From: Branchiostoma floridae
Taxonomy: Eukaryota; Chordata; Leptocardii; Amphioxiformes; Branchiostomatidae
Direction: 5' to 3'
DNA length: 64,000 nt
NCBI RefSeq assembly: GCF_000003815.2
Contig: NC_049997.1
Coordinates: forward strand, 494,132-558,131
The position numbers and the translations under genes are program-made. Positions 46,617 to 60,442 of this stretch are shown here, piece after piece; within the stretch, counting starts at the first letter, position 1, and the number at the start of each line of letters is the position of its first letter. The notes below the pieces were generated by a model that searched no databases, was not told the origin of the DNA, and saw only the letters and a program-made list of their open reading frames with translations.

Positions 46617-49600
46617 TCACTCCACAGGCTCCACCATTAGTCGAATGGGACTCTCAGGTGTGGGGAACTGCTGCCATTTGTTGAGCTTCACAGGAACCTG
46701 GTAAAACAGATGCAAGCAATTTATGAACAGAAATCAACTACAAAATAACACACATACAACACACATCAGTCCAGTAGACTGCAAACTACATGTAGGCATA
46801 TTTAAGAAGCAAACACCTGATGTACAGTAAAAGCCGCTTAATCGCACACCCAATTTGCCAATGCATTTCGTTAAATTATCCGAATGGTACAAGAAAGCGA
46901 CGTCATTTAGCTGGACCGCACCACCACAGAATTTTGGGATTTCGTGCAATTAAAAAAAGTGTGCAATTATCCGTTGTTCAATTAACTGGCTTCTACTGTA
47001 TTTTAAGAATAAATCAAGGTTTAAAAGCAAAAAAAAATGAAATAAAAGGGAAGTCCTCATAGACTTCTGTGGAAAAGTTCCCTTTTAAGCCCCATTTTCT
47101 CGAAACTCTGTGAGGGGTTAAAATTGACAGGTTAACTTACAACTTACGAATAATCATAGATAAAGAATGACTTTTCTTTACTATCAAACTGAAGATCGAG
47201 GGTAATATAAATCCCATGTTGGTAGCACAATGGTCAGTACACGCTGCCAGTGGAAAGTAGTCTCACCTGTGTATCAGGTCCAGTAGTGACGCGGTACTTC
47301 ATCAGGATCTTCGCCACTCCAACCTTCAGCTCCATCATCGCCAGCCTCATTCCGACACAGTTCCTCGGCCCTGCCCCGAACGGCATCCAGTCATACGGGT
47401 TCCGCTTCTCCCTCTCTTCCTTTGTAAACCTGCAACAATAACAGAAAGCGTTTTATGTTAAAAAGTTTGAAAATAATGTTACTGTCTTAAAAGTGATAAG
47501 CTTCTCTTGAGTTACAGCAATCGGTGGCTAAAATTTTAGGTAAATTAATAATATTTCAATACATCAAGTTTTATAAATACGACTCCCTCCATTACTTTCC
47601 AGAAAACTACTAGTGGATCACGTGAAGAGCCCATTACATCTGTTAATTTTAAGGAAGCGGTCCGCATATGTTGGTGACAAAAATATATATTTCCGCTCTG
47701 CCTAACGATAAGGGATGTTACGATAATAATCGATTTGTAGAATACAATATGTGTAGAAAAAAATGAAATTCAATGCAATTGCGAAGATTGACACAATAAG
47801 AAACACGAGACTGGATTGGATATAGAATGTGTCGAGATTCCATTGTAGTAAGTTATTAGTGAGACTATATTTTGTTTGCCCGGTAACTGTATGGTGAATG
47901 GGTGCTGGATTAAAGTGGTGAATAGCTACAGGGATGTTATACAATGTGTTATTTATTGCTATCTAAAAAAACACTCTCCAAATCCTGCAGCTATTGCCAT
48001 AATTTTCGAACTATTTTTTTTTTCTATTTGCTATTCGAACCATTTGCTATAGAGTTTAAGTAAGGATAAAGATATAAATCTACTCACCTTTCAGGAATGA
48101 ACTTCCTCGGTTCTGGCCAACGTGCAGGGTCATAGTGAATGGCTAAGACGGGCACAGATACCCCCATACCCTTTGGGATGGTCAAGTCTTTCAGCTGAAC
48201 ATCTTCAGCAGCAACCCTAACAAGGCTATAAGAGAACAATCATTATGGTCAATCATATCACAAGAAGGAAGTGCATCATATATCAAATATAAGGTGCCAA
48301 TTTATTCCGGATGTATTCAACGTCAATATAGTAATAATAACTGTGGTGCAGACTGCAAAATACCCATTAGTGTTCAATAATTTTCGTGTCCCCATTCGAT
48401 TCGATACAAATGCGAATATTTATTGACTATACAAAACCATACTATCACGACTATACATGTGCAAAACGCAAGATATGTTAAGGAAGTTCAGCATCAGTAT
48501 CACAGTAGGCATGTTGGAGGCAAATTACCAATTGGATTGGTGAGTTAGTTACTTGTTTTCCTACAGTGTTAAAGTCAAACGTTAACCATTCCACAAACGT
48601 AAGCACTCACAATGGTACGAGGGAGTAAAGGCGAAGGGTCTCCATCACACACATTTCAAGGTACGACATCTTCTGCACCGCCTCGTAGTCAACCAGGGAC
48701 TGTAGAGGAAATGTTTGCTTAGCTCTATGGATGCTTCTTCTTGACCATCAATTTTACGATGAAACAAAAGAAAACAGCCCAACTCTTCTTTCGTAATTTG
48801 GGAAATCCACATAAGAAGTGCATTCTTGTGCTTGATTTCGGGTACAAATTGTGGGCTTAATAATAGATTTCCTTTAGAATAAACGATAAAAACTGTAAAG
48901 ACGTAAGAAATATAAATTGTCTGATGTATTGCTGCTTCTCACTTATCTTAATCAATATCTAAGTCTAGTCGTAAATCATTCATGTTCCAGTTTCTTCAGC
49001 AATTGATATTTGGCATGTCGTATAATATGGATGTCTAACCTTTATCGACGTTACAACTGGTAGTTTCCAGATTAGCAACTGGTGTAAGTCTTTTTCTCAA
49101 AGTGCCAGGCATTGTGACGGGTAAAAATGACCCATAAAGCCATTTGATTAAAGATACTATGCCACAATGAAATAGCTCACAGTACATAAAAATCACAAGA
49201 GAACGTACTTCACCGTCAGTAACGTCATGAATCTCCTGTCTGACTTTGTCCTGAATCTCCTGATCCAGTGCCAGATGGTACAACAGGAAGGACAATGTGA
49301 TGGACACAGTGTCGTAACCCGCGTTAAAGAAGCCGATTCCATTTGCAACAACGTCGTCTCTAGTTAGAGCTGGAATGAAAGAAACGCGGCCTGCAGTTAT
49401 TTGATCCCATTGTAATTATAAAATGCCTTGGCAAAAATAAAGTATTCCAAAACCCTTGTTCTATAGAAAATATGTATCTTAATAATGATCGACCAAAGAT
49501 TGAAGGCCAACAGTTACACCAACATATACTTTTAGAACAGTTCATACGTTGTTTCTTGCCGTGAACCTTTGCTCCGTCCGTGCTGTCCTCGTCCTTCTCC

Positions 49601-52600
49601 TTATGAGCATCAATCATTATCTGCAGCATGTCTACACGTCCCTGAGAAAACAGAGGTGAGAGAAAAGGCTTTACTCGGTCACAGATCTGTTCTTTGTAGG
49701 TCGCAAGCTGTTCCCTAGCCGGCTCATACTCCTCTGGCCGGCTTACTTCTCTATTCGTTCCATTTCTATGGTTTTCCCAGCGACCTATAGGAGTCTGGTA
49801 GAGACTAATTATAACAAACTCCCTTATGTTTCTTTCTTTCTTTGATATTGGATTAATAGAATTCGAGATAAATATGTTTACCTATAAGAAACCAAAATGA
49901 ATAAAGAGTTAGAATACATACTTTTCCTCCATCAGTCTCCCTCATAGCCAGGAGTTGGTCCATGACTCCATTAAAGAAATCGGTAGCCTCTCGAGGGAAG
50001 AACAGTTGGTAGTCGAGTAACTCACAAATCCTTTTCATGGTACCGGGAAACAGCACTATAAAGGGGAGATGCAGGTCATTGACATGGCGTTGGTTAAATC
50101 TTTAAGTTATGAAACCATAAAAGGAGAATAAAATAATTGCCATCTACTCAATGCGGCGTCCTCACTCCCAGCCAAGTGTATATCATCATATACCAGAAGT
50201 CCTTTAGGAGTCTCCAAAATAGGATGGAAATGTGTTAGTAATCTACTTGGCAAAAAAATGTATCTGTGTAATGTAAAGCCGACACAATCACAGTCTGCAT
50301 AGCACATCAGCTTTGCAGGCACACGGCGCGGCAGCAGCTGGTTATATTACTCTGAATAACTTGTCACACTGAGCTAGTGACGCGAGCGTGCGAAAAGTTG
50401 CTTCTAAAATGCCAATTTAATGGTCGTTTGAATTGGTCAGATGACTTAAATAGTACGCTTTGTATACGGAATTGCGCATCCTTATTTTCTTTCAAATCAC
50501 ATCTTCTTTTTTTGGCTTTGGCAACGGCAATTTAGTATCCATTTTATTCTAAAACACATATATGCTCGTTTTATATCTACTTTCAAAGATTTATATTGCA
50601 ATCAAATTTTTTGTTTTATAACGGACAAAACTTCGAATTCCTGCTCTAATTAACGACATATATTTGAACAAGCTTGACATTATTTTAGAATTTATTGAAC
50701 CAATAAGAGAATAAAATAATGGAAAAAAACGAAACTCACAGTAGAGCCAGATTAGTGGACTATTGAAGTTGATGTTGGATGATTTCTTTGCATTGATGGC
50801 GAACGGGTCCTGCGGATTCCGCTGTGAGTTAATCTCAGTACCGAAGATGGTCCTTGCGATGACATCCATAGTGAATGCACCGGTCAACCTGGAGTTAGGA
50901 AAAATATGGTTTAATGGATGCTCCAAGCTAAGTATGATGGCTTATTCGATGGCTAGATTTGCTGCCGACAAAAGAAACTATGGGAGTCTAGGCAGCGTAG
51001 CCCTTAAATGTTTAAGTACTGACCACATCCCGTCACTTTGATACCGTGACAGACACTGTAGACGTAATTCTCGAGAACATTTATATGCAATTAGTTTATT
51101 TGAAAATCGTTTTTATTTTTGTTATCTCTATGAGAAATTTCATTGGTATTGTTTTTTTCCTGTCTCTTTCTAAACACAGATTAGTAAGACAGTCGTACCT
51201 GTGACTACTGAATACACGAAGTAAGTATACGAATACATAGATAATTTGATAGTTCATGAAATATACAATATCCCCCGGAGATGCAGCAAGTGAAATGTAT
51301 CTAGAAGCCCGAAATAGTAACGTCTTGAAGAAATCAAAGATTATATTCTTACTGCCTGACATCAAAAGACTCCTTTGTTGTCGCGAAGCTGCTTATATTC
51401 TCCACCAGCTGCTCGGCACAGCTGTTCATGGCACCTGTCATCTGCAAACACATCAATCATATCCTGACAAATGCATTTAAAACAAAGAATCGGCCGCACT
51501 ACTCTTTAACCCCTACGTCTTTGACTTCGGGGGGTCGCGGAGGAATACTGTACCCTGCTACCATAAGCAAGTTGAAGTACCGAAATACGTTACCTACGAC
51601 ACCTAGTGCTGCAGTACAATGTGAACCAGTCAGAATCGCACTGAGAATGGTGGCAGACGTGAGATCACGTGGCGTAGCGGCAGCGTGTTTGTCTTCCAAC
51701 CAAGAGGTCTCGAGTTCGAATCCGGCTGCGTGTCACCGATCTTGTGCCATTGGGAAAGGCACTTAACACGGCTTTCTTCACTTTACTCAGGTGAAGATGA
51801 GTACCTAGCTTTTAAGGTAGTATCTCAGGGTGGCTGAGCAAAATTTCAAAATGATATTTTCCAAAAAATAACTATCAATGTTATTTTCTATGTAATTCTA
51901 TTTTCATAATCTAACATACTTTCCCATCAAATGTTCCTTTTTGTCTGTCAAAATTCAAGGTCAAAGTAGCTGTCTAAAATTACGCAAAAATTTCAAACTC
52001 ATCATAACTTTTAAAACTTGATATCATTGGATAGGTCTTAGTAAAACAAATAGAATTGTTTTTATTTCAACAAAATCGGACATACCGTTAGAGAGTTATG
52101 GCCATTGAAAGGCCTGAAAATTATGCATAATTTCTCTTGATCAGCTAATTAAATATGCAAGATTACAATATCTCTGTACTCATACAAGATACAAGGAAAA
52201 AAATTGGTGTACAGGGGTTTTATAATATGTTGATTTGAATTATTGTCCTGAAATTTATACATCTAGTTCAGAAATGATGAATAATCCTGAATAATTGAGT
52301 TCCAGGGGTAATAAAATCAGAGTCCACTAATTAAATATGCAAAATCACCATATTTTCCCTATCCTTGAAGATACAAGAAAAAAAATTAGTTTACAGGGGT
52401 TTTGGCACATGCTGAATTCAAATTTGACCTCAAAAACATCACTTTGGTCTTTTTACAACCTGTAAAAGTGGATTACGTCACTACTACCACAACAACTTGA
52501 TTTTTACGGCCTAATTTTTTAAAAAATGTTCATCGAAAATGTGTAAAATTAGTTTTATTATGAAATTTACCCTGTAAGGAAAAACTTCGTGCGCTCCCGA

Positions 52601-55600
52601 CGCAAAACAATGCTATTTAGTGCTCCCAAATGCTGTTAGCATAAGGGGTAATTAAAATTTCAGGAAAAAAATTAATAAAAAATCAGCATGACAAGGTTTG
52701 ATAAAATCCACGCACAGATCTATTCAAATCACTATTATGCACATTTCTGAAAAGTTTCAATAATAACAGACAAAATACAAGTCAAAATTTAGGCTTTTTA
52801 GGCTTTTTTTTTCTAAAAATGGGCGTGGCCTAAAAGTAGTTGATGACGTCATTGTGACATCATACCAATTTGCATAAATTATCTTTATGCATTAGGGTAC
52901 TACCTTAGAAAAAATCAAGGTCCATACATTATCTAAGATGGTAATTTTAGAAGACCAAAAACACCCCCCAAAACTCCTCAGCCACCCTGAAATCCTACCT
53001 TAATAGGGCCGTCCCTCGGATATGACGCTAAATGAAGGTCCCGTGTCTGGGGAGAGCCATATCCCAGGCACGTTAAAGAACCCCCACACGTGCGAAGGTG
53101 CGGTGTGATGGATAAAAACTTACAGCCGTGTGTACATCTTACGTACTGTGCTTGCAGCCCTTAGCCTAATGATGTTAAGCATGTATAAAGAAGAAGAAGA
53201 CGGTCACCAAAACGTCGGTGGAAATATAGCAATGGAGCAATGGTGTAGAATGAGAGTAGATAACGTAGATAACATAGTACTACGTACCTGTCTGAGTTTG
53301 CTGCTGCTGAAGGCCGGACTAAGTGTTGTCCGTACGTTCTTCCAATCATCGTCCAGTAGCTGGAACACCATGCGGCTCAGGGGCTTCACATTGATCATCT
53401 GTGAGTCTGTCTGCAGAAACCAGAAATTCTAACATGTTAGATGCTTGCAATAGTAAAGATTGCCGTGTAAAAAAAAAACTAATAACAACAAGGATACTAT
53501 GGTGTAGTCAATTTTTAAAATGGAAACCTCCAACAAAATAAAGTAAATAGTAATTATCACACCTATGCGTCAAATTATACGCGCTCGGTCACCACAAAGA
53601 AGCCATAGGTCAAATTTACAATAATGTAAATACCCCAAACGTCTATATCCCACAGGAAAAGTCGGTAGAATGAAAGCAATTATGGCTCTGTGAAAATGAG
53701 TACCTTTATTCAATGACGGCTGTCAAGTTTGAAATCTTCAGTATCAAGCACATTTTTGTGGGGAGGGGGGTAGACAATAAAAATAGATCATTGCATGATG
53801 AATACGTTACCCACCTGGCGGTTGGTGAATTTGTGAAACTGTTTCACAAAAATCTCCTTCATCATCTCTGCATCACTTATTACAAGAGCTGGAGTCATCC
53901 CATTGAAGAACCTGTAGTTAACACAATATGATACAATAAGAATAAACTGTGGGGAACTTGAAGAAACAAAAATTCTGAATAATGACATTCATTTGGAGAA
54001 GTTCAAAACAAATTCAGTTATTGTGTATTTGTATATTGATCCTGACTTATATTCACTCACCCCTTGACTGGTCCCACATCTGAGACAGAAATGTTATTGT
54101 TGTAAAATCCCTGCACAGCAAGAGAAAAAACGCAGTTATATTAATAAATGGATACATTTGAGCGTATTTCAAATTACATAATTAGCGGCCTGGAATCCTG
54201 GACCTCACGTGACATTGACCAGGAGCCTCCACTGCGAGGTCAGTCACGCTCGACCAAGGTTGTGTTCTCAAGCTGTCCTCTTCGACCAACTCGCTCCACT
54301 GTTTCAACCACCCACCCTCCCTCCACGTGGTTTCCAATGTTTGAGTATACCTTGCATTAAAACTCCAATCCCACTCCTTCTCCGTCAATCCGGCATATAG
54401 TGTGAGAGAGCAGCTAATTATCCATGTCGGAAAACGCTCTTAGAGCCAACTTTTATGTGGGTAATGGTGCGCTCAGGATACTGTGCCCAACCTCTCACGA
54501 AAGGACATACACATTGCTACAATTATTTCTATACAGATAGCTCGATAGCTCACCCAAAACGCAGTCAAGTAAGTAGTCCCAATAACCGGTACAGGGGTTG
54601 GTCCTGGGACTCCCATTTTCCTAAAGATAAACAACGGGCGAACAGCATACCTGATGGAGGAAGGAAAATAAAGGTGGATTAGAAAGCGACGTATTGCATT
54701 TTTATTGTCTCATAAGCAAATAATTTCATTTGACTGATAAGAAAATACATGTCAAAACAATCCACGAAAATGTTCCTCTTTGAAGTTCATTTTACAATGT
54801 TGCTAAAAATTAACTTTATATGCCTTTGAACAAAGTATGTGAAACGATGTAACTGTTTGTGGTTGAGCAAGATTACTCCAGAAGCTATGAAATGATTGTT
54901 ATAAAAGTATTGTACGCGGCTACCTCATATACTTGGATGGATTTATCATGTAATAGTGGCTTTTTATGGGCAGCAGAACAGTTTCCATTTCTCGTGTGTA
55001 TGAATAACATGCTATGGTCATAAAAGGTTATGCCTTTTTAACATTAGCGTTTCGTTGCATATAATAGTTTAAAACATCATAACTCACAAAGGAATGTATA
55101 GATTGTCATGACGATCTACTAACTCTATGAAACTAATACCTCATCTTTAGACTTTCAGCAAATCGGGTGTTGGCTGCCTCTAGCCACACATGAAAACGAC
55201 CTTTGATTCCAAATTCCCGATGAAATTCGCATTAACTTGCTAATGGTTTGCTAATCTTAAAAGGTCTATTCATGTGTACGTGTACAGATCTGTTCATGTG
55301 TACATATCTGTTTGTTAATGTGTAATTAGTAACTAACAATAGTTTTGCAGCAGTCCAGTCTGGCCGGCAGTCAAAGTAAGTTTTTTTTTTTAGTTCTATA
55401 ATATGTGCGCTGTGTTTTTATCATAGCAGCGAAAGATTGTAAACTAAAATGTAAAGTTACACGAAAAGAAGCTATATTAACGACTAAGTCGAAACATTCT
55501 GGAAAATTTAGAAAAAAAAGGACTTCTGTCGCAAATTCTTTTCTGTCAATTCCTTTATACAGGCTCGAGCTTGGGAGAGGCTACCCTTTCCTAATGGGGA

Positions 55601-58600
55601 AAGTTACTTTAAAATATATAAATGACATTTCTCAGTAATAAAACGGCACTGTGTTATGATAATTATACAGCAGAAGCTACTTTCTTGCACAACGGATAAG
55701 CGCACACTTCTGTTAATTGCATGGAATCCCCGAATCTCGAAACGGTGCGGTCCAGCTGGATAACTTCGCATTATTGCACCACCCGGAAAATTGCACGAAA
55801 TACGCTGGGAAATGTGGTTTGCAATTAAACGGCTTCTACTATATTGTAATACTTGCACATGAAATCGTAATCTCTATCAACAAACGCTGAAATATATTTT
55901 CATAATGGTAATTAATAGAACGTGTTGGCACATAGATCACTTCTTGGACAAATGTCTATTGGTAACATGCCCTACTAAACAGATCGCAGCTGCTAACTAA
56001 TTATATTTCAGCCATACATAGTATGGTGAAATATATTGTATTCGTAATGTTTCTTTCTTTCTTTCTTTCTTTCTCCTGTCAAATCTTCAAAGTGATTCAT
56101 CTCCGCCGGCGTTCCTGGACCAAATGACCTGAAATTTGGCACAGGGGTAGAATGGGCCAATACCTTGATGCTTTTTTCTCAGTTTTTTTTTCATATCTGC
56201 CTCTAAAATGATTTTATTGAGATTTTTTGGTCAATTTTAGACCAAAACTGTATATTTCGGCCCCTGTACCCTGGTATTACAACCAAATGAGCTGAAATTT
56301 GACAGAGATGTGCCTTGATAATGCCCTCATATAAATTGGATAATACTTTTGGTGTACAGTACCACAAAATGCTTATTTTTGCGATTTTTTTACCAATTTT
56401 TGACCAAAAAAGGACACTTTTGGCCCCTGTACCCTGGTATTACAACCAAATGAGTTGAAATTTGACAGAGATGTGCCTTGATAATGCCCCCATATAAATT
56501 CAATAACACTTTTGGTGTACAGTACAACAAAGTGCTTATTTTTGCGATTTTTTTTACCAATTTTTGACAAAAAAAGGACACTTTTGGCTCCTCTACCTTG
56601 GTATTGCAACCGAATGAGCTGAAATTTGACACAGATGTGCCTTAATAATCCCTTCATATAAATTCAATAACACTTTTGGTGTACAGTGCAACAAAATGCT
56701 TATTTTTGCGATTTTTGGCCAATTTTTGACCAAAAAAGGACACTTTTGGCTCCTGTACCCTGGTATTACAATTTAATGACCTGAAATTTGGTCTAGATAG
56801 GCATTAAATACTTGGTAACAAGATTCAAGTAAAAAATTTGACATAAAAAACTTTAAAATGATTAATTTTGGCACTTTTCTGAGGGGAAATTTGTTTTCTT
56901 TTGGCCTCCTGACGTGACCTTCCGTGACCCCGCACAGAGCCACACCTGTGCGCGTCAGCCGGAGAGTTAATTGAATCAAAGACCTAGCCAATCAGCGAAG
57001 AGGAGGCCAAAGGCTAATTAATATTCATAAGCCCGCCTAAGGCTCTCGCATTTTAGACTATTCAGAAGGCTTTATATTGTATCAGTTCTTAGGGGCATAT
57101 CAATGATAATCGCAGCAGTCACTTAACTTCTCTTCAGGAGTTTAGCGTAACACTATTTCAGGTCAAACCGTCAAAGGCAACTAAAAACAAACTTTAACGT
57201 TACTGAGTTCAACAGTACTTATAACTTGTTATCCGAAGTTGAAACGCTAGCGATGGTATTTTCGCTGCGCTGTTAGCTCCGTGCGACTGTTGTTGACGGT
57301 CTTATAACGGTATATTTTGCACCCCTGATATTCCCACGGACATGTCTCAAGAAAAATACCCAGCAAAAAACGCTGTTCTGCGTCAAATTCTATTCTATAA
57401 AACATGTGGGACTCAGTGTTACAGTCTAAATATTTTGTAGAAGCACCGCTGTAGGAAAGAAGGTCCAAGCAATGTAAAACATCACGTAGCATGAAGTTCG
57501 CTGTCAACTGGCACACAGCACATGACTGTTTGAAACTCTAAGTCTAATCAACAGCCGTGTTTGATTGATAGCCGGCGGTCCTTTGATGAAGTCGGCGAAA
57601 GGTGCGTTAGTTAGAAAATCTGCGTTTAGTTTTGATACGTAATTATAAGTTAGACAGTGGCGAGAATGATTATTTTCTCATCAATATTTTTCTTCGAATT
57701 ATTTGAACTTAATTGTACATCTAAACAATTGGCTTACCTGTGCAATGTTTATATGATTAATGATCAGTGTACTGAAATCATGTGTAACGTATGGCTCCTA
57801 GTCAATAGATCAGCATTTTCTCTATAGTGACCACCTGTCCATAGTGGCCACATTTCCTAGTGCTGTTGTTGTTTGACATAAACTTTGAACATTTAAATTG
57901 TAAGTAACTTTAAACTGCCAGAGTTTCAGCCCAATAAAACACTCTCAGCGCCAGGGTATGAACAGACTGACCAGACAGACGAAAATAAATCCTCGAACAA
58001 GGTTCAATCGCATCTTCCGGGTCTGGCAGGAAGTTGTTAAACTAAAATAAGAATAGGCTCGATGGCTGATTGCATACAAAGTAAAACAGTTTAACAGTTT
58101 TACAGCTTGAAGAAAACAAACGCTCCTACAGTACCTGCACCTGCTTGATAATTATTAAATCGTATGCCCTACTTGAATAAAAAAAAGTTCACTGCAATAA
58201 TAAATGTACCCACATCACAAGGAGCTTATACTTTTTTAAACTTACACCTAGTTATCGTACTGAAAATTGTTAATGACATTACATGAAGTTATTCAACAAT
58301 TTTCAGTCATGATGAAAATTTCTGAATGGAAGGTGTGATTATTGTCATTTTCTGAAAAATAGAAGCAAGCTCTGTTTTTACCTGGAGTCAATTCACAATA
58401 CCAGTCCACTTTGGGGGATAATGTACTGTTAAGAGGATGTTCCATTTTTGCGCAGGGGTGATTTGGAACAGTCCAATGTTGCGTGGGAAGGGGTGTGGCT
58501 GAAATATGCTGTATTTGCTCTTAAGCAAATGTCGGCCTTTCTAGTTTTCACTGTTGTCATTAACAACAGAAGTCTTTAATCGCCGGCCTTATGCTTTACA

Positions 58601-59265
58601 CTGTGTTTGTTTAAGGTTTGTTGATTACATTTAATCTTTACATGAGTCCTATTCAGGAAACGTAGGACAATCCAGGAAAGTGAATGACTTCAAAATATTG
58701 TTATAATTAGGGACTTCAAATATGTCATGGATTAAATTTACCTGAACATCGGTCGTAAAAAATGTGTGTTCATGTGAGCTACACGGATGGAAGATAAAAA
58801 AGAGTCTGAATAGGGTTACTCGGAGCCTAATTTGTAGCACTAACCTCTGTTGTCAAACATGTTATTATATCTCGGGTTGCCGTGTCCGAGACCACGGCGT
58901 TGGGTTCATGGCAAGGGCACGATAACGGTTAATGGGGTCAGCTCGAGTCGGGGTCAGACAGAGTCCAGGCAACTATACGTTTACATGGCGAAAGGTCGGC
59001 GGCATGTGCTCTGCATACTACCCCCTTTCCTCCCTCACTTCTTTATATATCCTTCGAACACTACCGTCAGTTTGGTTTTAGCCTAAATGCCTCCATTTGA
59101 TAGATTTTGAAATATACAAAATAATAAAAACACAGTAAGTCCATCATAATAAAGTTATACCGTACAAGTCAGAAATACAAACATAGACACTTACAGGTAG
59201 AACAGGACAGCCAGGACCGGAAGAAGTGTCCATGTCAGTGGGATAGGGAGGACCTCCAGGGCCAT
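46617..59265 (-). CDS. CYP3-clan cytochrome P450 (complete, 14 exons, 511 residues)
   Basis: Coding exons, in transcript order: 59195-59265, 54554-54650, 54061-54110, 53815-53911, 53288-53410, 51353-51441, 50740-50888, 49922-50055, 49548-49641, 49209-49369, 48611-48699, 48088-48225, 47267-47429, 46617-46697. They total 1,536 nt with agreeing phases. The N-terminus (MALEVLPIPLTWTLLPVLAV) is a membrane anchor, followed by the Pro-rich hinge GVPGPTPVPVIG. P450 landmarks: C-helix DWKNVRTTLSPAFSSSKLRQ, GAFTMDVIARTIFGTEI typical of CYP3/CYP5, I-helix AGYDT (318-322), ExxR at ETLR (375-378), FIPERF, and heme loop FGAGPRNCVG with ligand Cys455. It is an ER monooxygenase using P450 reductase. Substrates are probably lipids, steroids or foreign compounds (inference from CYP3 relatives). 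All catalytic residues are present. Intron 1 is the largest (4.5 kb) and holds repeats. Confidence 0.95.
46825..46998 (+). mobile_element. 174-bp pogo/Tigger-like MITE (copy 1)
   Basis: The ends are CAGTAAAAGCCGCTTAAT and, inverted, CAGTAGAAGCCAGTTAATTG, bracketed by TA (46823-46824, 46999-47000). CAGTAGAACC-type ends and TA targets are characteristic of pogo/Tigger elements. It lies in intron 13 of the P450 gene. Confidence 0.75.
51660..53160 (+). mobile_element. tRNA-derived SINE, split by a later transposon
   Basis: A-box-like TGGCGTAGCGG (51670-51680) and B box AGTTCGAATCC (51713-51723), then body CATTGGGAAAGGCACTTAAC up to TAGCTTT. The body resumes after the 1.18-kb insertion with AGGGCCGTCCCTCGGATATG and GAGAGCCATATCCCAGGCAC. 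It lies in intron 5 of the P450 gene. Confidence 0.8.
51816..52999. mobile_element. 1,184-bp TTAA-flanked non-autonomous transposon nested in the SINE
   Basis: The ends are GGTAGTATCTCAGGGTGGCT and, inverted, GGTAGGATTTCAGGGTGGCT (about 23 bp including GAG, two mismatches), bracketed by TTAA at 51812-51815 and 53000-53003. The interior is AT-rich with internal partial repeats (TTAAATATGCAAGATTAC-type and AATTAGTTTACAGGGGTTTT-type blocks) but no ORF. TTAA targets point to the piggyBac superfamily. Confidence 0.85.
55668..55841 (-). mobile_element. 174-bp pogo/Tigger-like MITE (copy 2, inverted)
   Basis: Same family and same length as 46825-46998 but in opposite orientation. In reverse complement it runs from TAGTAGAAGCCGTTTAATTG to the inverse of CAGCAGAAGC. 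TA lies on both sides. Both copies share CAGCTGGACCGCACC near the centre. It lies in intron 1 of the P450 gene. Confidence 0.75.
56098..56800. repeat. About 163-bp tandem array, four copies
   Basis: The landmark ctcctgtaccctggtatta-type block occurs at 56261, 56424, 56588 and 56750 (spacing 163, 164, 162). Each unit carries AAATGAGCTGAAATTTGACA and TGCTTATTTTTGCGATTTTT. It lies in intron 1 of the P450 gene. The minus-strand open frames here are artefacts of the repeat. Confidence 0.9.
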
Positions 59266-60029
59266 GGCAATTGACAAGCGGTGATACGGGTTTCTTCACA
59301 ACTTGCGTTTGAGTCGAAAATATGGACGATGTAGAGCCTTCGAATGTTGAGGGTTTGTCGAGACGTCTGTAAGGTACTGTATGCTGCCTGATCCAACCAC
59401 GTTATATACACGTTGGCTTGTGTAAACAGGAAGCTGACGTGACATACAAAAATAGCGCTGACCCTCCATTTACTGATGACGTAACATGACCTCATTCTGT
59501 GTGAGAAAAACAGTCAGCTTAAAAATGCTGATATCATCATGAAAACATGCCCGGGTATTATGGCCCAAGAATCAACTTTGTTTCCTAGATCCTTCCCTGA
59601 AACACATGATGTGTCCTAATTTTGCCAAGAAGAGGGAATAAAACATTCAGACACATACATGTCAGACTCCGCGCTCTCCATACCCCGGCTCCGATTCACT
59701 GTCTCTGGACTGAAGCCACGAGGCCAGAGCGAACAGTAAAAAAGTGTGGCAATAAAAATGCATTGCCTGGTGACAGAGTTATGGTTTATATGAGCTGAGT
59801 GTCTAAACGCTGATTGGTTTACAAGTAGTGCGTTGTGACGCAAAGGCTGTAACTAACTCACCCCAGCGGTGACGTCACACATGCATTCAAATAAGTCTAG
59901 GCTAGGGGAGAGTCATTTAGGGAGGGGGGGTACCTCTCTCACCGGCCTTAAAGTAAAGGGATCATTTAAGTTGTCCCGAGAATATTAAAGAGATGCATGC
60001 AAATAACTATGAATGCATCAAGAAGACCA

Positions 60030-60442
60030 AAAGAATCCAGGAGAAACCAGGACAAACCAGGAGAATCTAAGAGAATACAGGAGAAACCAGGAGAAACCCG
60101 GAGAATCTAGGAGAAACTAGGAGAAACCAGGAAAACCCGGAGAATCTAGGAGAATCCAGGAGAAACCAGGAGAAACCAGGAGAATCTAGGAGAATCCAGG
60201 AGTATACAGGAGAAACCAGGAGAAACCCGGAGAAACTAGGAGCAACCTGGAGAATCCAGGAGAATACAGGAGAAACGAGGAGAAACCCGGAGAAACGAGG
60301 AGAAACCTGGAGAATACAGGAGAAATTAGGAGAAACCAGGAGAAACTAGGAGAATCTAGGAGAATACAGGAGAAACTGGGAGAAACCAGGAGAAACCTGG
60401 AGAATCTAGGAGAATCCAGGAGAAACCAGGAGAAACCTGGAG
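60030..60442. repeat. 10-bp purine-rich minisatellite
   Basis: About 40 units close to aggagaaacc, alternating with aggagaatct and aggagaatac variants. The strand is nearly all purine (G/A) except one or two pyrimidines per unit. Confidence 0.95.

Noticed and set aside
60030-60442. CRISPR-like array
   Set aside because: 10-bp head-to-tail units without spacers.
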